Part shown: positions 1 through 7,304 of the stretch, piece after piece
Position numbering within the stretch: position 1 is the stretch's first letter
Layout of the letters: each line of letters opens with the position of its first letter
DNA from: an uncultured Mycoplasmatota bacterium
GTDB taxonomy: Bacteria > Bacillota_I > Bacilli_A > RF39 > UBA660
DNA: 12,464 nucleotides
Direction: 5' to 3'
Assembly: GCA_948472605.1 (NCBI GenBank)
Contig: CAOKUH010000042.1
Span: 1-12,464 of the forward strand
Program-made: the position numbers and the translations under genes
The notes under the pieces: model-generated
What the model saw: the letters and a program-made list of their open reading frames with translations, nothing else
The model's database searches: none
What the model was told of the DNA's origin: nothing

Positions 1-67
1 TTACTATTATTTACTATATTTAGTTTATCATACACGTATTGCATTATGCAATGCACACATTAAAAAA

Positions 68-103
68 GCTGCTAAAATAATCATTATACAATTATTTAAC
101 AGC
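68..103 (-). terminator. Rho-independent terminator of ileS
   Basis: On the minus strand an imperfect stem of about 13 bp (arms GCTGTTAAATAAT and ATTATTTTAGCAGC, one bulge) is followed directly by six T residues (plus-strand AAAAAA at 62-67). It starts about 20 bases past the ileS stop codon, so it most likely ends the ileS transcript. Confidence 0.8.
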
Positions 104-123
104 AATTTTCATTTAATTAAAAT

Positions 124-3100
124 CTATTCATCTATTTTTTCAATATCAATTAATACTTCATGACCATTTAAATCATATTTATTAGTTAAATTTTCTTTCT
201 CTTCAACTTTAATAGCTAATGTTTCATTTTTAATATATTCTAAAAAACTATCTAAAGCTTTATTAAATGTTTCATCACCTTTAATATATACATTAATACG
301 ATCTATAACATTAAATTCTTTTGTTTTTCTTAAATTTTGAACTTTAGATACAAATTCTCTAGCTATTCCTTCTAAAATAAGTTCCTCAGTTCTTTCAGTA
401 TTCAAAATAATAAAATTATTATTTTCCATACCAACATTAAATCCTTCTTTACTAGAAATACGTATATCAACCATTTCTTTAGTTACTTCATAATTTTGAC
501 TATCAATTTCCATATTAATTATTTCATTATTATTTAATTTGTTAATTTCATCTTCTGTCAAATTTTCTAATTTAACTTGAAACTCTTTTATTTTAGGTCC
601 AAAAAATGATCCAACATTTTTAAAATTAGGTTTAATTGTAAAATTCATATATTTACTTAAATCTGTAGCAAATACCACATCTTTTACATTTAACTCTTCT
701 TTTATCAAAGGTACTAAATCATTTATTAACTTTTCATTTTTCCCATCTATTAATGCTTCTTTTAACGGCTCACGAACCTTTATCTTAGCCTCTTCTCGCA
801 CATATCTACCTATACTTATTAAATTTCTAACAAGATCCATTTTTTCTTCAATTCTTTCATTTATTAATTCTTCTTGATATTTAGGAAAATCACTTAAATG
901 TACTGATTCTTCACCTGTTAAATTACGATATATTTCTTCTGTAGTAAATGGAACTATAGGAGCGACCATACGACATAATCCTTCTAAAACCTCATAAGCA
1001 GTTATATAAACACTTTTCTTTGAATTGTCTAAATTAGACGACCAAAAACGATTTCTATTTCTTCTAATATACCAATTAGATAAATCTTCTGATACAAAAT
1101 CAGTTACAGCTTTAACCACTTTATTTAAATCATATTCATCATAAGCATTAGTCACATACTTTAATAAACGATTATATTTTGAAAGTAACCATTTATCTAT
1201 TTCTTCTCGGTTATTATAATCAACATAACAATCTTTAATATCTATTCCATCAGTATTTGCATACAAAGCAAAGAAACTATAAGTATTCTTTAAAGGATTA
1301 AAGAATTTAGAATATACTTCTTTTAATCCATTCATATCAAAACGAAGAGGTGTCCAAACAGGTGATACATATGGAAGATAAAACCTTACAACATCTGCTC
1401 CATACTCTTTCATTGTTGTAAATGGTTCAACAATATTACCTTTACTCTTACTCATTTTCTTTCCTTCGGCATCTTGAATTAAGTCATTAACTAAAACATT
1501 TTTATAAGGAGCACAACCTTTTAGAAAAACAGAAATAATTATAAGAGTATAAAACCATCCTCTTGTTTGATCAATACCTTCACAAATAAAATCTGCAGGA
1601 AATTGCGAATCAAATAATTCCTTGTTTTCAAAAGGATAATGATACTCAGCAAATGGCATTGCCCCCGAATCAAACCAACAATCAATTACATCTTTACATC
1701 TAGTCATAACTCCACCACACTTTGGACATTTTAATTGAACTTCATCAACAAATGGGCGATGTAAATCAATAGACTCATCAATATCGTTAATAGCTTTCTC
1801 TATTAATTCCTGCTTAGAGCCAATCATGTCTGCATGTCCACAACTACATATAAAATATGGTAAAGGAGTTCCCCAATAACGACTTCGAGAAATTGCCCAA
1901 TCATTCATATTTTCTAACCAATTACCAAAACGTTTTTCTCCAACATATGAAGGATACCAATTTACTTTTTTATTAGCTTCAATAATTTTATCTTTAATGT
2001 CTGTTACTTTTAAATAATACGATGGCTTAGAATAATAAACTAAAGGAGAATCACATCTCCAACAATGTGGATAGTTATGTAACATTTTTTGCTTTTTAAA
2101 TAATTTATTATTTTCTTTTAAATACTTAATAACTTCCAAATCAGCATTAAATATTAGCATACCACTCCATGGTCCTTCAGTATAACACCCATCTTCACCA
2201 ACAGGATTTAAATATGGTAAATCATATTTTTTTCCTACATTAGCATCATCTTCCCCAAAAGCTGGAGCAATATGGACAATACCTGTTCCATCATCTGCAG
2301 TAACATAATCATCCATAGTAACAAAGAATGCTTTTTTTGAAACACTAAGTTCAGGAATTAATTGATCATACTCCATATATTCTAAATCAGTACCTTTATA
2401 AGTTTTTAATATTTCAACATCTTCACCCAAAACCTTATTTACTAAACTTTCCGCTAAAATGAATTTATAATCTCCACTTTTAACCAAAACATACGATAAT
2501 TTTGGATTTACACATAAGGCAACATTAGAAATTAAAGTCCAAGGAGTTGTAGTCCATACTAGAAAATAAACATCTTCATCTTTTTTCTTAAATGGTACAA
2601 TAACTGTTTCAACACTTATTTCTTTATAACCTTGAGCAACTTCATGACTTGCTAGTCCTGTCCCACATCTTGGACAATATGGAAGGATTTTATGGCCTTC
2701 ATAAAATAACCCTTTTTTATAAAATTCCTTTAGAATATACCATTCTGTTTCAATATAATCATTATCATATGTTACATAAGGATTATCTATATCTATAAAT
2801 TGTCCCATTTTTATTGTTAAATCCGTAAAAGCCTCTTTATTTTTCCAAACTGATTCCTTACATTTTTCATTAAACTTTTTAATTCCATATTTCTCGATAT
2901 CACCTTTACCAGTAAAACCAAGTTCTTTTTCAACCCCAAGCTCAACAGGTAAACCATGTGTATCCCATCCAACTTTTCTTAAAACCCTTTTACCTTTCAT
3001 AATATGATATTTACAAAAAGAATCTTTTAAAAATTTGGCAAGCATATGATGAAGTCCTGGAAAACCATTAGCAGTGGCGGGACCATCATAAAAAACAAAA

Positions 3101-3225
3101 TTTTCGCTATTCTTTCGAAGTTCATTTTGCTTATTAGTAATGTTCATTATGCCTCCCCAAGAATTAATAATATCATTTTCTACCTCGCAAACTGGTCTTT
3201 TATCTAACTCTTTAAAATCTTTCAT
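124..3225 (-). CDS. ileS: Isoleucyl-tRNA synthetase, type 2 (IleRS2-like), with GxHH signature
   Basis: Cytosolic class I enzyme that charges tRNA-Ile with isoleucine using ATP. In the 1033-residue product the visible landmarks are the nucleotide-binding signature region at residues 48-60, WDTHGLP at 87-93, the editing (CP1) domain with TTTPWT at 225-230 and DDGTGIVHIAP at 311-321, the Cys pairs CWRC (388-391) and CPKC (500-503), and KMSKS at 590-594, followed by an anticodon-binding and long C-terminal region. That tail has no Cys-rich zinc end such as the usual bacterial type 1 enzyme (about 920 residues) carries. Length and tail fit the eukaryote-like type 2. The HxGH motif is replaced by GLHH at residues 57-60. 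The ATG at 3223-3225 is preceded by AAAGGAGAG. A T-box leader controls it, and it appears to be transcribed alone. No second ileS lies in this window. Identity is very sure; the type 2 call is likely. Confidence 0.97.
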   Translation of the reverse strand: MKDFKELDKRPVCEVENDIINSWGGIMNITNKQNELRKNSENFVFYDGPATANGFPGLHHMLAKFLKDSFCKYHIMKGKRVLRKVGWDTHGLPVELGVEKELGFTGKGDIEKYGIKKFNEKCKESVWKNKEAFTDLTIKMGQFIDIDNPYVTYDNDYIETEWYILKEFYKKGLFYEGHKILPYCPRCGTGLASHEVAQGYKEISVETVIVPFKKKDEDVYFLVWTTTPWTLISNVALCVNPKLSYVLVKSGDYKFILAESLVNKVLGEDVEILKTYKGTDLEYMEYDQLIPELSVSKKAFFVTMDDYVTADDGTGIVHIAPAFGEDDANVGKKYDLPYLNPVGEDGCYTEGPWSGMLIFNADLEVIKYLKENNKLFKKQKMLHNYPHCWRCDSPLVYYSKPSYYLKVTDIKDKIIEANKKVNWYPSYVGEKRFGNWLENMNDWAISRSRYWGTPLPYFICSCGHADMIGSKQELIEKAINDIDESIDLHRPFVDEVQLKCPKCGGVMTRCKDVIDCWFDSGAMPFAEYHYPFENKELFDSQFPADFICEGIDQTRGWFYTLIIISVFLKGCAPYKNVLVNDLIQDAEGKKMSKSKGNIVEPFTTMKEYGADVVRFYLPYVSPVWTPLRFDMNGLKEVYSKFFNPLKNTYSFFALYANTDGIDIKDCYVDYNNREEIDKWLLSKYNRLLKYVTNAYDEYDLNKVVKAVTDFVSEDLSNWYIRRNRNRFWSSNLDNSKKSVYITAYEVLEGLCRMVAPIVPFTTEEIYRNLTGEESVHLSDFPKYQEELINERIEEKMDLVRNLISIGRYVREEAKIKVREPLKEALIDGKNEKLINDLVPLIKEELNVKDVVFATDLSKYMNFTIKPNFKNVGSFFGPKIKEFQVKLENLTEDEINKLNNNEIINMEIDSQNYEVTKEMVDIRISSKEGFNVGMENNNFIILNTERTEELILEGIAREFVSKVQNLRKTKEFNVIDRINVYIKGDETFNKALDSFLEYIKNETLAIKVEEKENLTNKYDLNGHEVLIDIEKIDE

Positions 3226-3239
3226 ATAAAACTCTCCTT

Positions 3240-3465
3240 TTTTTAATTAAAAAAGGTAATACCACTAAAGGACGAAACAATCCGTGGTACCACCTTAATT
3301 TTATACTTACTTTGATAACGCAATAGACTTGCGGAGATATCTTACAAAAATAATCAGACTCTCAACTCCCAAGTGATTTTCAGTTAAACTATTTATTCAT
3401 TTCCACCTAACATGAACTCTCTATAAAAATTTCATTTACTTACTCTTCTTGTTCCTCGTTTTTTC
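3240..3465 (-). promoter_or_regulatory. Isoleucine-specific T-box leader of ileS
   Basis: The minus strand carries the conserved T-box AAGGTGGTACCACGGA at 3281-3296. It overlaps a terminator whose arms GGTACCAC and GTGGTATTACC are followed by TTTTTT (about 3250-3292). Upstream, in the Stem I region, ACTGAAAATCACTTGGGAG contains ATC (plus-strand GAT at 3375-3377), which I read as the specifier codon for isoleucine; AGAGAGTT and GGTGGAAATGA nearby look like other Stem I elements. In T-boxes uncharged tRNA pairs with the specifier and, through its CCA end, with the antiterminator bulge, so transcription of the synthetase continues when isoleucine charging is low. The specifier fits the downstream gene. 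The fold itself is read by eye. Confidence 0.93.
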
Positions 3466-3471
3466 TACTTT

Positions 3472-3500
3472 AGTATACGTTTTTTTAAGTTTTGTGTCAA
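3472..3500 (-). promoter_or_regulatory. Promoter of the T-box/ileS transcript
   Basis: On the minus strand TTGACA (3495-3500) and TATACT (3472-3477) are separated by exactly 17 bases, a near-consensus sigma-A promoter. It lies just past the stop codon of the 78-residue gene, so ileS has its own start of transcription. Confidence 0.85.
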
Positions 3501-3508
3501 TCATAATT

Positions 3509-3745
3509 TTAATTATTATATTTAGTAATATATGCTTCTAATGCCAACTTATACTCTTCTCGATTATCTAAACCCAAAATATATTTTTCTTTTTTATCTA
3601 ATTTACGTATCACAATATTTTCCATACTATTATTTTCTAACTCTTGCTGTTTCCCTAAATAAATATACTTGTTATCTTGAATTTCAATAGTATCTATAAC
3701 AATATATTCTTCTTTATTTTCTAAAATAACTGTTTCTAGTTCCAC
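3509..3745 (-). CDS. Small acidic protein of unknown function, possibly DUF1292-like
   Basis: This is a 78-residue, charged protein with no signal peptide or membrane segment. The first half (VILENKEEYIVIDTIEIQDN, residues 6-25) alternates hydrophobic and charged residues like a beta-sheet and loosely recalls the DUF1292 pattern of an EYxVIDTxE strand followed by a Y-rich strand. This is a resemblance by eye, not a firm match. The start is a GTG at 3743-3745, with AGAGG ten bases upstream; that ribosome site overlaps the last codons of the gene before it. The gap to that gene is 6 bases, so the two are surely co-transcribed. The stop sits 8 bases before the ileS promoter with no visible terminator between, so read-through into the ileS leader is possible. 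Function unknown. Confidence 0.8.
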   Translation of the reverse strand: MELETVILENKEEYIVIDTIEIQDNKYIYLGKQQELENNSMENIVIRKLDKKEKYILGLDNREEYKLALEAYITKYNN

Positions 3746-3751
3746 TTAATA

Positions 3752-4687
3752 TCATCCTCTTCCTTCTTTCGGAGTACTAGCAAATTCTTCTGTATATAGT
3801 TGTAAATCAGCTAATGTTGAAAAGTTATTTTGCGCTAAAAAATCTTCTAAACTTAAATAATTTGTTTGGTAATATTTATTTATACTAAATAAAATATTAT
3901 TTATCTCTTTAGCTTTTGCTATATCATCTAAATTAATATAAAGTCGATAAAAAGCTACTAAATAATCCTCATTACTATTATAAATATCTCCAATTATTTT
4001 ATCCCAATCATAACTATATACTCTATTATAGGTATCTAAATCTCTTTTTATATCAAAAAACAAAATACGCCCATTTATGCTATTATTGTCACTCTTTTTC
4101 TTTTTAGGTTTAAATTTAGACTTTACCCCAGATAAAATACTATTTTGCATATTTGTAACTAATTTATTTCTATTTTCTATATCTTGTGCTTGACTTTGAC
4201 TTTGTAGTTGATTTTGATTTTGATTTTGAATTTCATTATTCTCTTCTAAATCAGATACTATAGATTGTTTTAATTCTTGAGCAAGAATTGATTCTTGGCC
4301 AGATTCAATTATCTTTTCTGACATTTGCCTTTCTTGTTCCATTATTTTTTCTTGAACTATTGCTTCAAAACGTGATTCTCTTGGAGTTGACAATCTTTCT
4401 ACAACAGCATCCAAATTAAAAGGAACAGGTTCTGCTTTTTTATTATCTTCCTCTATTTTTTTTAAACTAGCCATATGATTTTCTATATTTTGTGCATGAG
4501 GGTTTAATTCAGCTTCTCTTTTAGCTAAAGATGCATTATTAGATGCAATAATATTTTCACTTTGGCTTTTCAATTCATTTTTTAACATCTCAACATCCTT
4601 AAGTTTTTTATTATATTCTTCATTAAATACATTAATTTGCTTTTCTAAATTTTCTATTTGGCTTTTTAATTTTTCTATATCTTCCAT
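3752..4687 (-). CDS. Coiled-coil protein of unknown function with Q/N-rich linker
   Basis: A 311-residue cytosolic protein. Residues 1-45 have strong heptad character (MEDIEKLKSQIENLEKQI), predicting a coiled coil. A charged middle follows (VQEKIMEQERQMSEKI), then a Q/N/S-rich linker (EIQNQNQNQLQSQSQAQD), a basic patch (KSKFKPKKKKS), and a folded, aromatic-rich C-terminal part from about NGRILFFDIKRD. I recognise no family. A longer reading frame opens at 4744, but its extra codons run through the promoter (-35 at 4739-4744), so I take the ATG at 4685-4687, which has AGAAGGG ten bases upstream. It is first in a two-gene unit with the 78-residue gene and is divergent from the phosphohexomutase. 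The layout of coil, flexible linker, basic patch and globular domain suggests a scaffold or nucleic-acid-associated role, but that is only inference. Confidence 0.8.
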   Translation of the reverse strand: MEDIEKLKSQIENLEKQINVFNEEYNKKLKDVEMLKNELKSQSENIIASNNASLAKREAELNPHAQNIENHMASLKKIEEDNKKAEPVPFNLDAVVERLSTPRESRFEAIVQEKIMEQERQMSEKIIESGQESILAQELKQSIVSDLEENNEIQNQNQNQLQSQSQAQDIENRNKLVTNMQNSILSGVKSKFKPKKKKSDNNSINGRILFFDIKRDLDTYNRVYSYDWDKIIGDIYNSNEDYLVAFYRLYINLDDIAKAKEINNILFSINKYYQTNYLSLEDFLAQNNFSTLADLQLYTEEFASTPKEGRG

Positions 4688-4714
4688 GGTTGCCACACCC
4701 TTCTCTATAATAAT

Positions 4715-4744
4715 ACTATATACTTTTAGATATACTTTTGTCAA
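4715..4744 (-). promoter_or_regulatory. Promoter of the coiled-coil gene unit
   Basis: On the minus strand TTGACA (4739-4744) is followed after 18 bases by TATAGT (4715-4720). Transcription would start near 4708, downstream of the first possible start codon at 4744, which decides the gene start at 4687. Confidence 0.75.
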
Positions 4745-4774
4745 TAAAAAGTAAATTATTAATCAAAACATATT

Positions 4775-4802
4775 TTGCGTATTTTGTAATATGTTATATA
4801 AT
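4775..4802 (+). promoter_or_regulatory. Promoter of the phosphohexomutase gene
   Basis: A perfect -10 TATAAT (4797-4802) has a partial -35 TTGCGT (4775-4780) 16 bases upstream. It is divergent from the coiled-coil gene promoter, with the two -35 boxes about 30 bases apart. The ribosome site AGAGG precedes the ATG at 4824. Confidence 0.6.
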
Positions 4803-4823
4803 AAATAGGAAAAGAGGTTAAAC

Positions 4824-6185
4824 ATGAAAATAGATAAATCCATTTTTAAAGATTATGATATTAGAGGAACTTATAATGTAAATTTAAATGAAGATATTTC
4901 TTATAAAATTGGTAGAGCATATGGAAGTTATTTAAAAGAAAAATTAGATACTCATACTTGCGTTGTTGGAAGAGATAACAGGCTTTCTAGTTTATCTTTA
5001 AGTAATTCTTTAATAAAAGGAATAACAGATAGTGGCTGTGATGTTTATAATTATGGACAAATTACTACCCCAATGCATTACCTAACTAGGCATGTTAATG
5101 ATTTATATGGAATTATGGTTACAGCAAGCCATAATCCCAAAGATGACAATGGTTTTAAGTTTTCTTTTGATAAACTCGCTAATGCCAGAGGAGAAATGAT
5201 ATATACATTTCGTGATTATATGTTGGAAGAAAATTTTTTAAGTGGTAATGGTAAAGTCATTAAAAAGGATATTAAAAATGCCTATTTAGAATACATGAAA
5301 AAAAATATTAGTATGGGTGATAAAAAAGTTAGAGCTGTTATTGATTTAGGCAATGGTGCCACAACATGTATTGCTAAAGAAATTCATGAATTATTTCCTA
5401 ATCTTGACATTACTTACATTTGTGATATAAATGATGGATCTTTTCCTAATCACCATCCCGACCCAGCAGTAGAAGAAAATATGAAAATGCTAAAAGAAAA
5501 AGTATTAGAAGTAAAAGCAGATGTTGGAATTGCTTATGATGGTGATGGTGATAGACTTGGAATAGTACTTGAAAATGGTGAATATATTCCTGCTGATAAA
5601 TTTATGATTATTATTGCTAAATTTTTATTACCTAATACTGATAATAAAACTATTCTTTATGATGTAAAATGTTCTAAATCTTTAGAAGATGAAATAATAA
5701 AATTAGGCGGTACCCCATATTGTTATAGAACTGGAACTAGCTATACCGAAGCTAAAACTAAAGAATTAAATTTAGCCTTTGGAGGAGAATTTTCAGGCCA
5801 CGTTTTCTTTAATGATCGAGATTATGCTTTAGGTAGTGGGATTTATGCTGGATTAAGATTGTTAGAAATACTTTCTAAAACCGACAAAAATTTAAGTGAA
5901 ATACTAAGCGATATAAATGAGTACTACTCTACTCCAGAAATTAAAATTCCTACTACTAATGAAGAAAAATTTAACATAGTAAATAAAGTTTTAGATTATG
6001 TTAAAGAAAAAGAATACGATTATAATGATATAGATGGTGTTAGAATAAATTTTCCTGATGGATGGGCTTTAGTTAGAGCAAGTAACACAGGTCCAAATTT
6101 AACTTTAAGATTTGAAGCAAAAAATAAAAAACTATTAGAAGAATTAAAAAAAGAATTTACAGATATTGTTAATAAATATTTATAA
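4824..6185 (+). CDS. Phosphomannomutase/phosphoglucomutase (alpha-D-phosphohexomutase)
   Basis: Cytosolic enzyme that interconverts hexose 6-phosphate and 1-phosphate, feeding sugar-nucleotide synthesis for surface glycans. All four family signatures are present in the 453 residues: the phosphoserine loop TASHNP at 100-105 (S102 is the catalytic serine), the metal loop DGDGDR at 239-244, the sugar-binding loop GEFSGH at 321-326, and the phosphate-binding RASNTGPNLTLRFEA at 418-432. Early residues FKDYDIRG are typical of the PMM/PGM (AlgC/ManB) branch. GEFSGH rather than GEMSGH or GEQSGH does not settle Glc versus Man preference, so I give no symbol. Length is normal for the family. It is a single gene with its own promoter and a clear ribosome site. 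I see no convincing T-tailed terminator on its strand; the hairpins at 6226-6243 and 6334-6363 may serve. Confidence 0.95.
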   Translation: MKIDKSIFKDYDIRGTYNVNLNEDISYKIGRAYGSYLKEKLDTHTCVVGRDNRLSSLSLSNSLIKGITDSGCDVYNYGQITTPMHYLTRHVNDLYGIMVTASHNPKDDNGFKFSFDKLANARGEMIYTFRDYMLEENFLSGNGKVIKKDIKNAYLEYMKKNISMGDKKVRAVIDLGNGATTCIAKEIHELFPNLDITYICDINDGSFPNHHPDPAVEENMKMLKEKVLEVKADVGIAYDGDGDRLGIVLENGEYIPADKFMIIIAKFLLPNTDNKTILYDVKCSKSLEDEIIKLGGTPYCYRTGTSYTEAKTKELNLAFGGEFSGHVFFNDRDYALGSGIYAGLRLLEILSKTDKNLSEILSDINEYYSTPEIKIPTTNEEKFNIVNKVLDYVKEKEYDYNDIDGVRINFPDGWALVRASNTGPNLTLRFEAKNKKLLEELKKEFTDIVNKYL

Positions 6186-6225
6186 ATTCTTTTTTAGCTT
6201 TTCATCAACCTTAAATGCAAAAAAA

Positions 6226-6243
6226 CAACTTCTTTTGAAGTTG
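6226..6243 (-). terminator. Terminator of the 133-residue gene
   Basis: A perfect stem CAACTTC/GAAGTTG with a four-base loop is followed on the minus strand by seven T residues. It lies 150 bases past the stop of the minus-strand gene at 6397. It may also slow plus-strand transcription from the phosphohexomutase gene, but on that strand it has no T tract. Confidence 0.7.
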
Positions 6244-6333
6244 ATACTATATGTTTAAATCTAACAAAAGCTTTAACAGATTGCTCAATGGTGTCCGAAA
6301 GAGAGAAGTACAACAATTTTTCAAACAAAAGAA

Positions 6334-6363
6334 ATAGTCAGTAATAATTTATTAACTGACTAT
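6334..6363. repeat. Inverted repeat / hairpin between convergent genes
   Basis: Arms ATAGTCAGT and ACTGACTAT are perfect over 9 bp around a 12-base AT-rich loop. On the minus strand it is followed by TTCTTTTGTTT, so it could be a first, weaker terminator for the gene ending at 6397. The stretch 6244-6333 between the two hairpins shows no gene. Confidence 0.6.
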
Positions 6364-6396
6364 AGTATAACATAAACTTATTTAATTTTCTACAAA

Positions 6397-6798
6397 TTAT
6401 CTTTTTTCGATTTGAGATAATTCATTAACCATAACACCATTTTGAGGCATAACAGAATGAAATCCATTAGGACTTGTTACCATACCTATACCATTACTAC
6501 CTTCAATATTATAAATTGCATTATCCCATTGCTTATCAGTATTACTTGCTTTTAAATCATCTAGTGAAATAAATTCGCCAAAAAAATATTCTTGATTATC
6601 TTCACTAATTATTTTTCTTTTAGTTGTACCTAACTCTTCATATTCAACTACATCTACAAATTTAAAATCGGTCATCCCATCTTCAAAAATAATCAAATTA
6701 GGATCTTTACTTTCCACTCTTCTTATATCTCCATCTAAAGTTATAAAACGATTGCACCAATGTATTTTTGCTCCTATATATAATTTTGGATTATTCAT
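6397..6798 (-). CDS. Hypothetical protein, 133 residues
   Basis: I do not recognise this protein. It has no signal peptide or membrane segment. The first 75 residues alternate short hydrophobic strands with acidic turns (IIFEDGMTDFKFVDVVEYEE), suggesting a small beta-rich domain. The last 45 are rich in Gly, Asn and Pro (GSNGIGMVTSPNGFHSVMPQ) and look extended. The ATG at 6796-6798 has GGAGG nine bases upstream and a consensus promoter 26-54 bases upstream, so it is a real, probably single-gene transcript ending at the 6226-6243 terminator. It lies between the core block and the mobile region, and a pair of 9-bp inverted repeats (6287-6295, 6916-6924) brackets it. Confidence 0.75.
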   Translation of the reverse strand: MNNPKLYIGAKIHWCNRFITLDGDIRRVESKDPNLIIFEDGMTDFKFVDVVEYEELGTTKRKIISEDNQEYFFGEFISLDDLKASNTDKQWDNAIYNIEGSNGIGMVTSPNGFHSVMPQNGVMVNELSQIEKR

Positions 6799-6823
6799 AT
6801 TTTTTAACCTCCATATTTAATTA

Positions 6824-6852
6824 AACATATCATACTTTTAAATAAATGTCAA
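6824..6852 (-). promoter_or_regulatory. Promoter of the 133-residue gene
   Basis: On the minus strand TTGACA (6847-6852) and TATGTT (6824-6829) are 17 bases apart, with GGAGG and the ATG downstream. Confidence 0.8.
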
Positions 6853-6876
6853 AGCAATTTATTGTTTTCACAAGTT

Positions 6877-6893
6877 CATTGATTATGTCAATG
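6877..6893. repeat. Small inverted repeat upstream of the 133-residue gene promoter
   Basis: CATTGA and TCAATG flank a five-base loop; after one T/T mismatch the pairing resumes with GT and AC. It lies 25 bases upstream of the -35 box, a position where a regulator could bind, but it could equally be a chance palindrome in AT-rich DNA. Confidence 0.35.
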
Positions 6894-6934
6894 TACAAGT
6901 GTGTTTTACTAAATTGACACCATTTAGTTTTTGC

Positions 6935-6963
6935 GGACTACGAATTAAAAAATATCGTAGTCC
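6935..6963 (+). terminator. Strong hairpin with T-rich tail, plus-strand orientation
   Basis: GGACTACG and CGTAGTCC form a perfect 8-bp stem, followed on the plus strand by TTTTCTTCT. On the minus strand no T run follows it, although the gene at 6983-7198 ends just before it. No plus-strand gene is seen upstream, so what it terminates is unclear. Confidence 0.5.
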
Positions 6964-6982
6964 TTTTCTTCTAAATACTGAA

Positions 6983-7198
6983 TCATTTCTTTTTCTTTAG
7001 ACGTATCTTAATGTATAAAATATCAGAATCATTATATAAATTATTTTCATAACAGTCTTTTATTTGACTTACTACAATATCTTTATCTTTTCCAAATAAT
7101 AAAATATTTTTAAACACATCTTTTAGTGCCTGTAATAACCGAATAATAAAGTTTTTAAAAGATAAATTATTAAACTCTAATTCTTTAACTTCTTTCAT
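6983..7198 (-). CDS. Small basic hypothetical protein, 71 residues
   Basis: The protein begins MKEVKELEFNNLSFKNFIIR and has an amphipathic, hydrophobic stretch (FIIRLLQALKDVFKNILLFG) near residues 16-35, then an acidic middle and a very basic end (IRLKKKK). It could bind membrane or nucleic acid, but I recognise no family. The frame opens further upstream at 7246. I prefer the ATG at 7196-7198 because the only ribosome site, AGAAAGGA, lies 12 bases before it. It sits about 80 bases from the left inverted repeat of the IS110 element, and no convincing promoter is left in those bases. The insertion may therefore have cut it off from its promoter, or it may be read from inside the element. Confidence 0.5.
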   Translation of the reverse strand: MKEVKELEFNNLSFKNFIIRLLQALKDVFKNILLFGKDKDIVVSQIKDCYENNLYNDSDILYIKIRLKKKK

Positions 7199-7275
7199 AA
7201 TTTTAAACATTCCTTTCTGCTTCACTCCGTTCGCTTCAAGGCACAAACAGCAGTGAAAATAAATTCTTTAACTTC

Positions 7276-7304
7276 GTTCTTTGATATAATAAAGTTGTTA
7301 TCAG
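7276..7304 (+). repeat. Left inverted repeat of the IS110 element
   Basis: Begins GTTCTTTGA and ends AAGTTGTTATCAG. It matches the complement of 8780-8807 with one substitution and one extra base. It contains TATAAT at 7285-7290 but no -35 box upstream. In IS110 elements a full promoter is often assembled only when the ends join in the circular form, so this may be half a promoter. Confidence 0.85.

Noticed and set aside
38..52. Palindrome ATTGCAT-T-ATGCAAT downstream of ileS
   Set aside because: The one-base centre and lack of a T tract make it a poor terminator; the hairpin at 68-103 explains termination. It could be a protein site, but nothing supports that.
4688..4744. Upstream extension of the coiled-coil gene by 19 codons
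   Set aside because: The extra codons contain the gene's own -10 and -35 boxes, so they cannot be in the transcript from that promoter.
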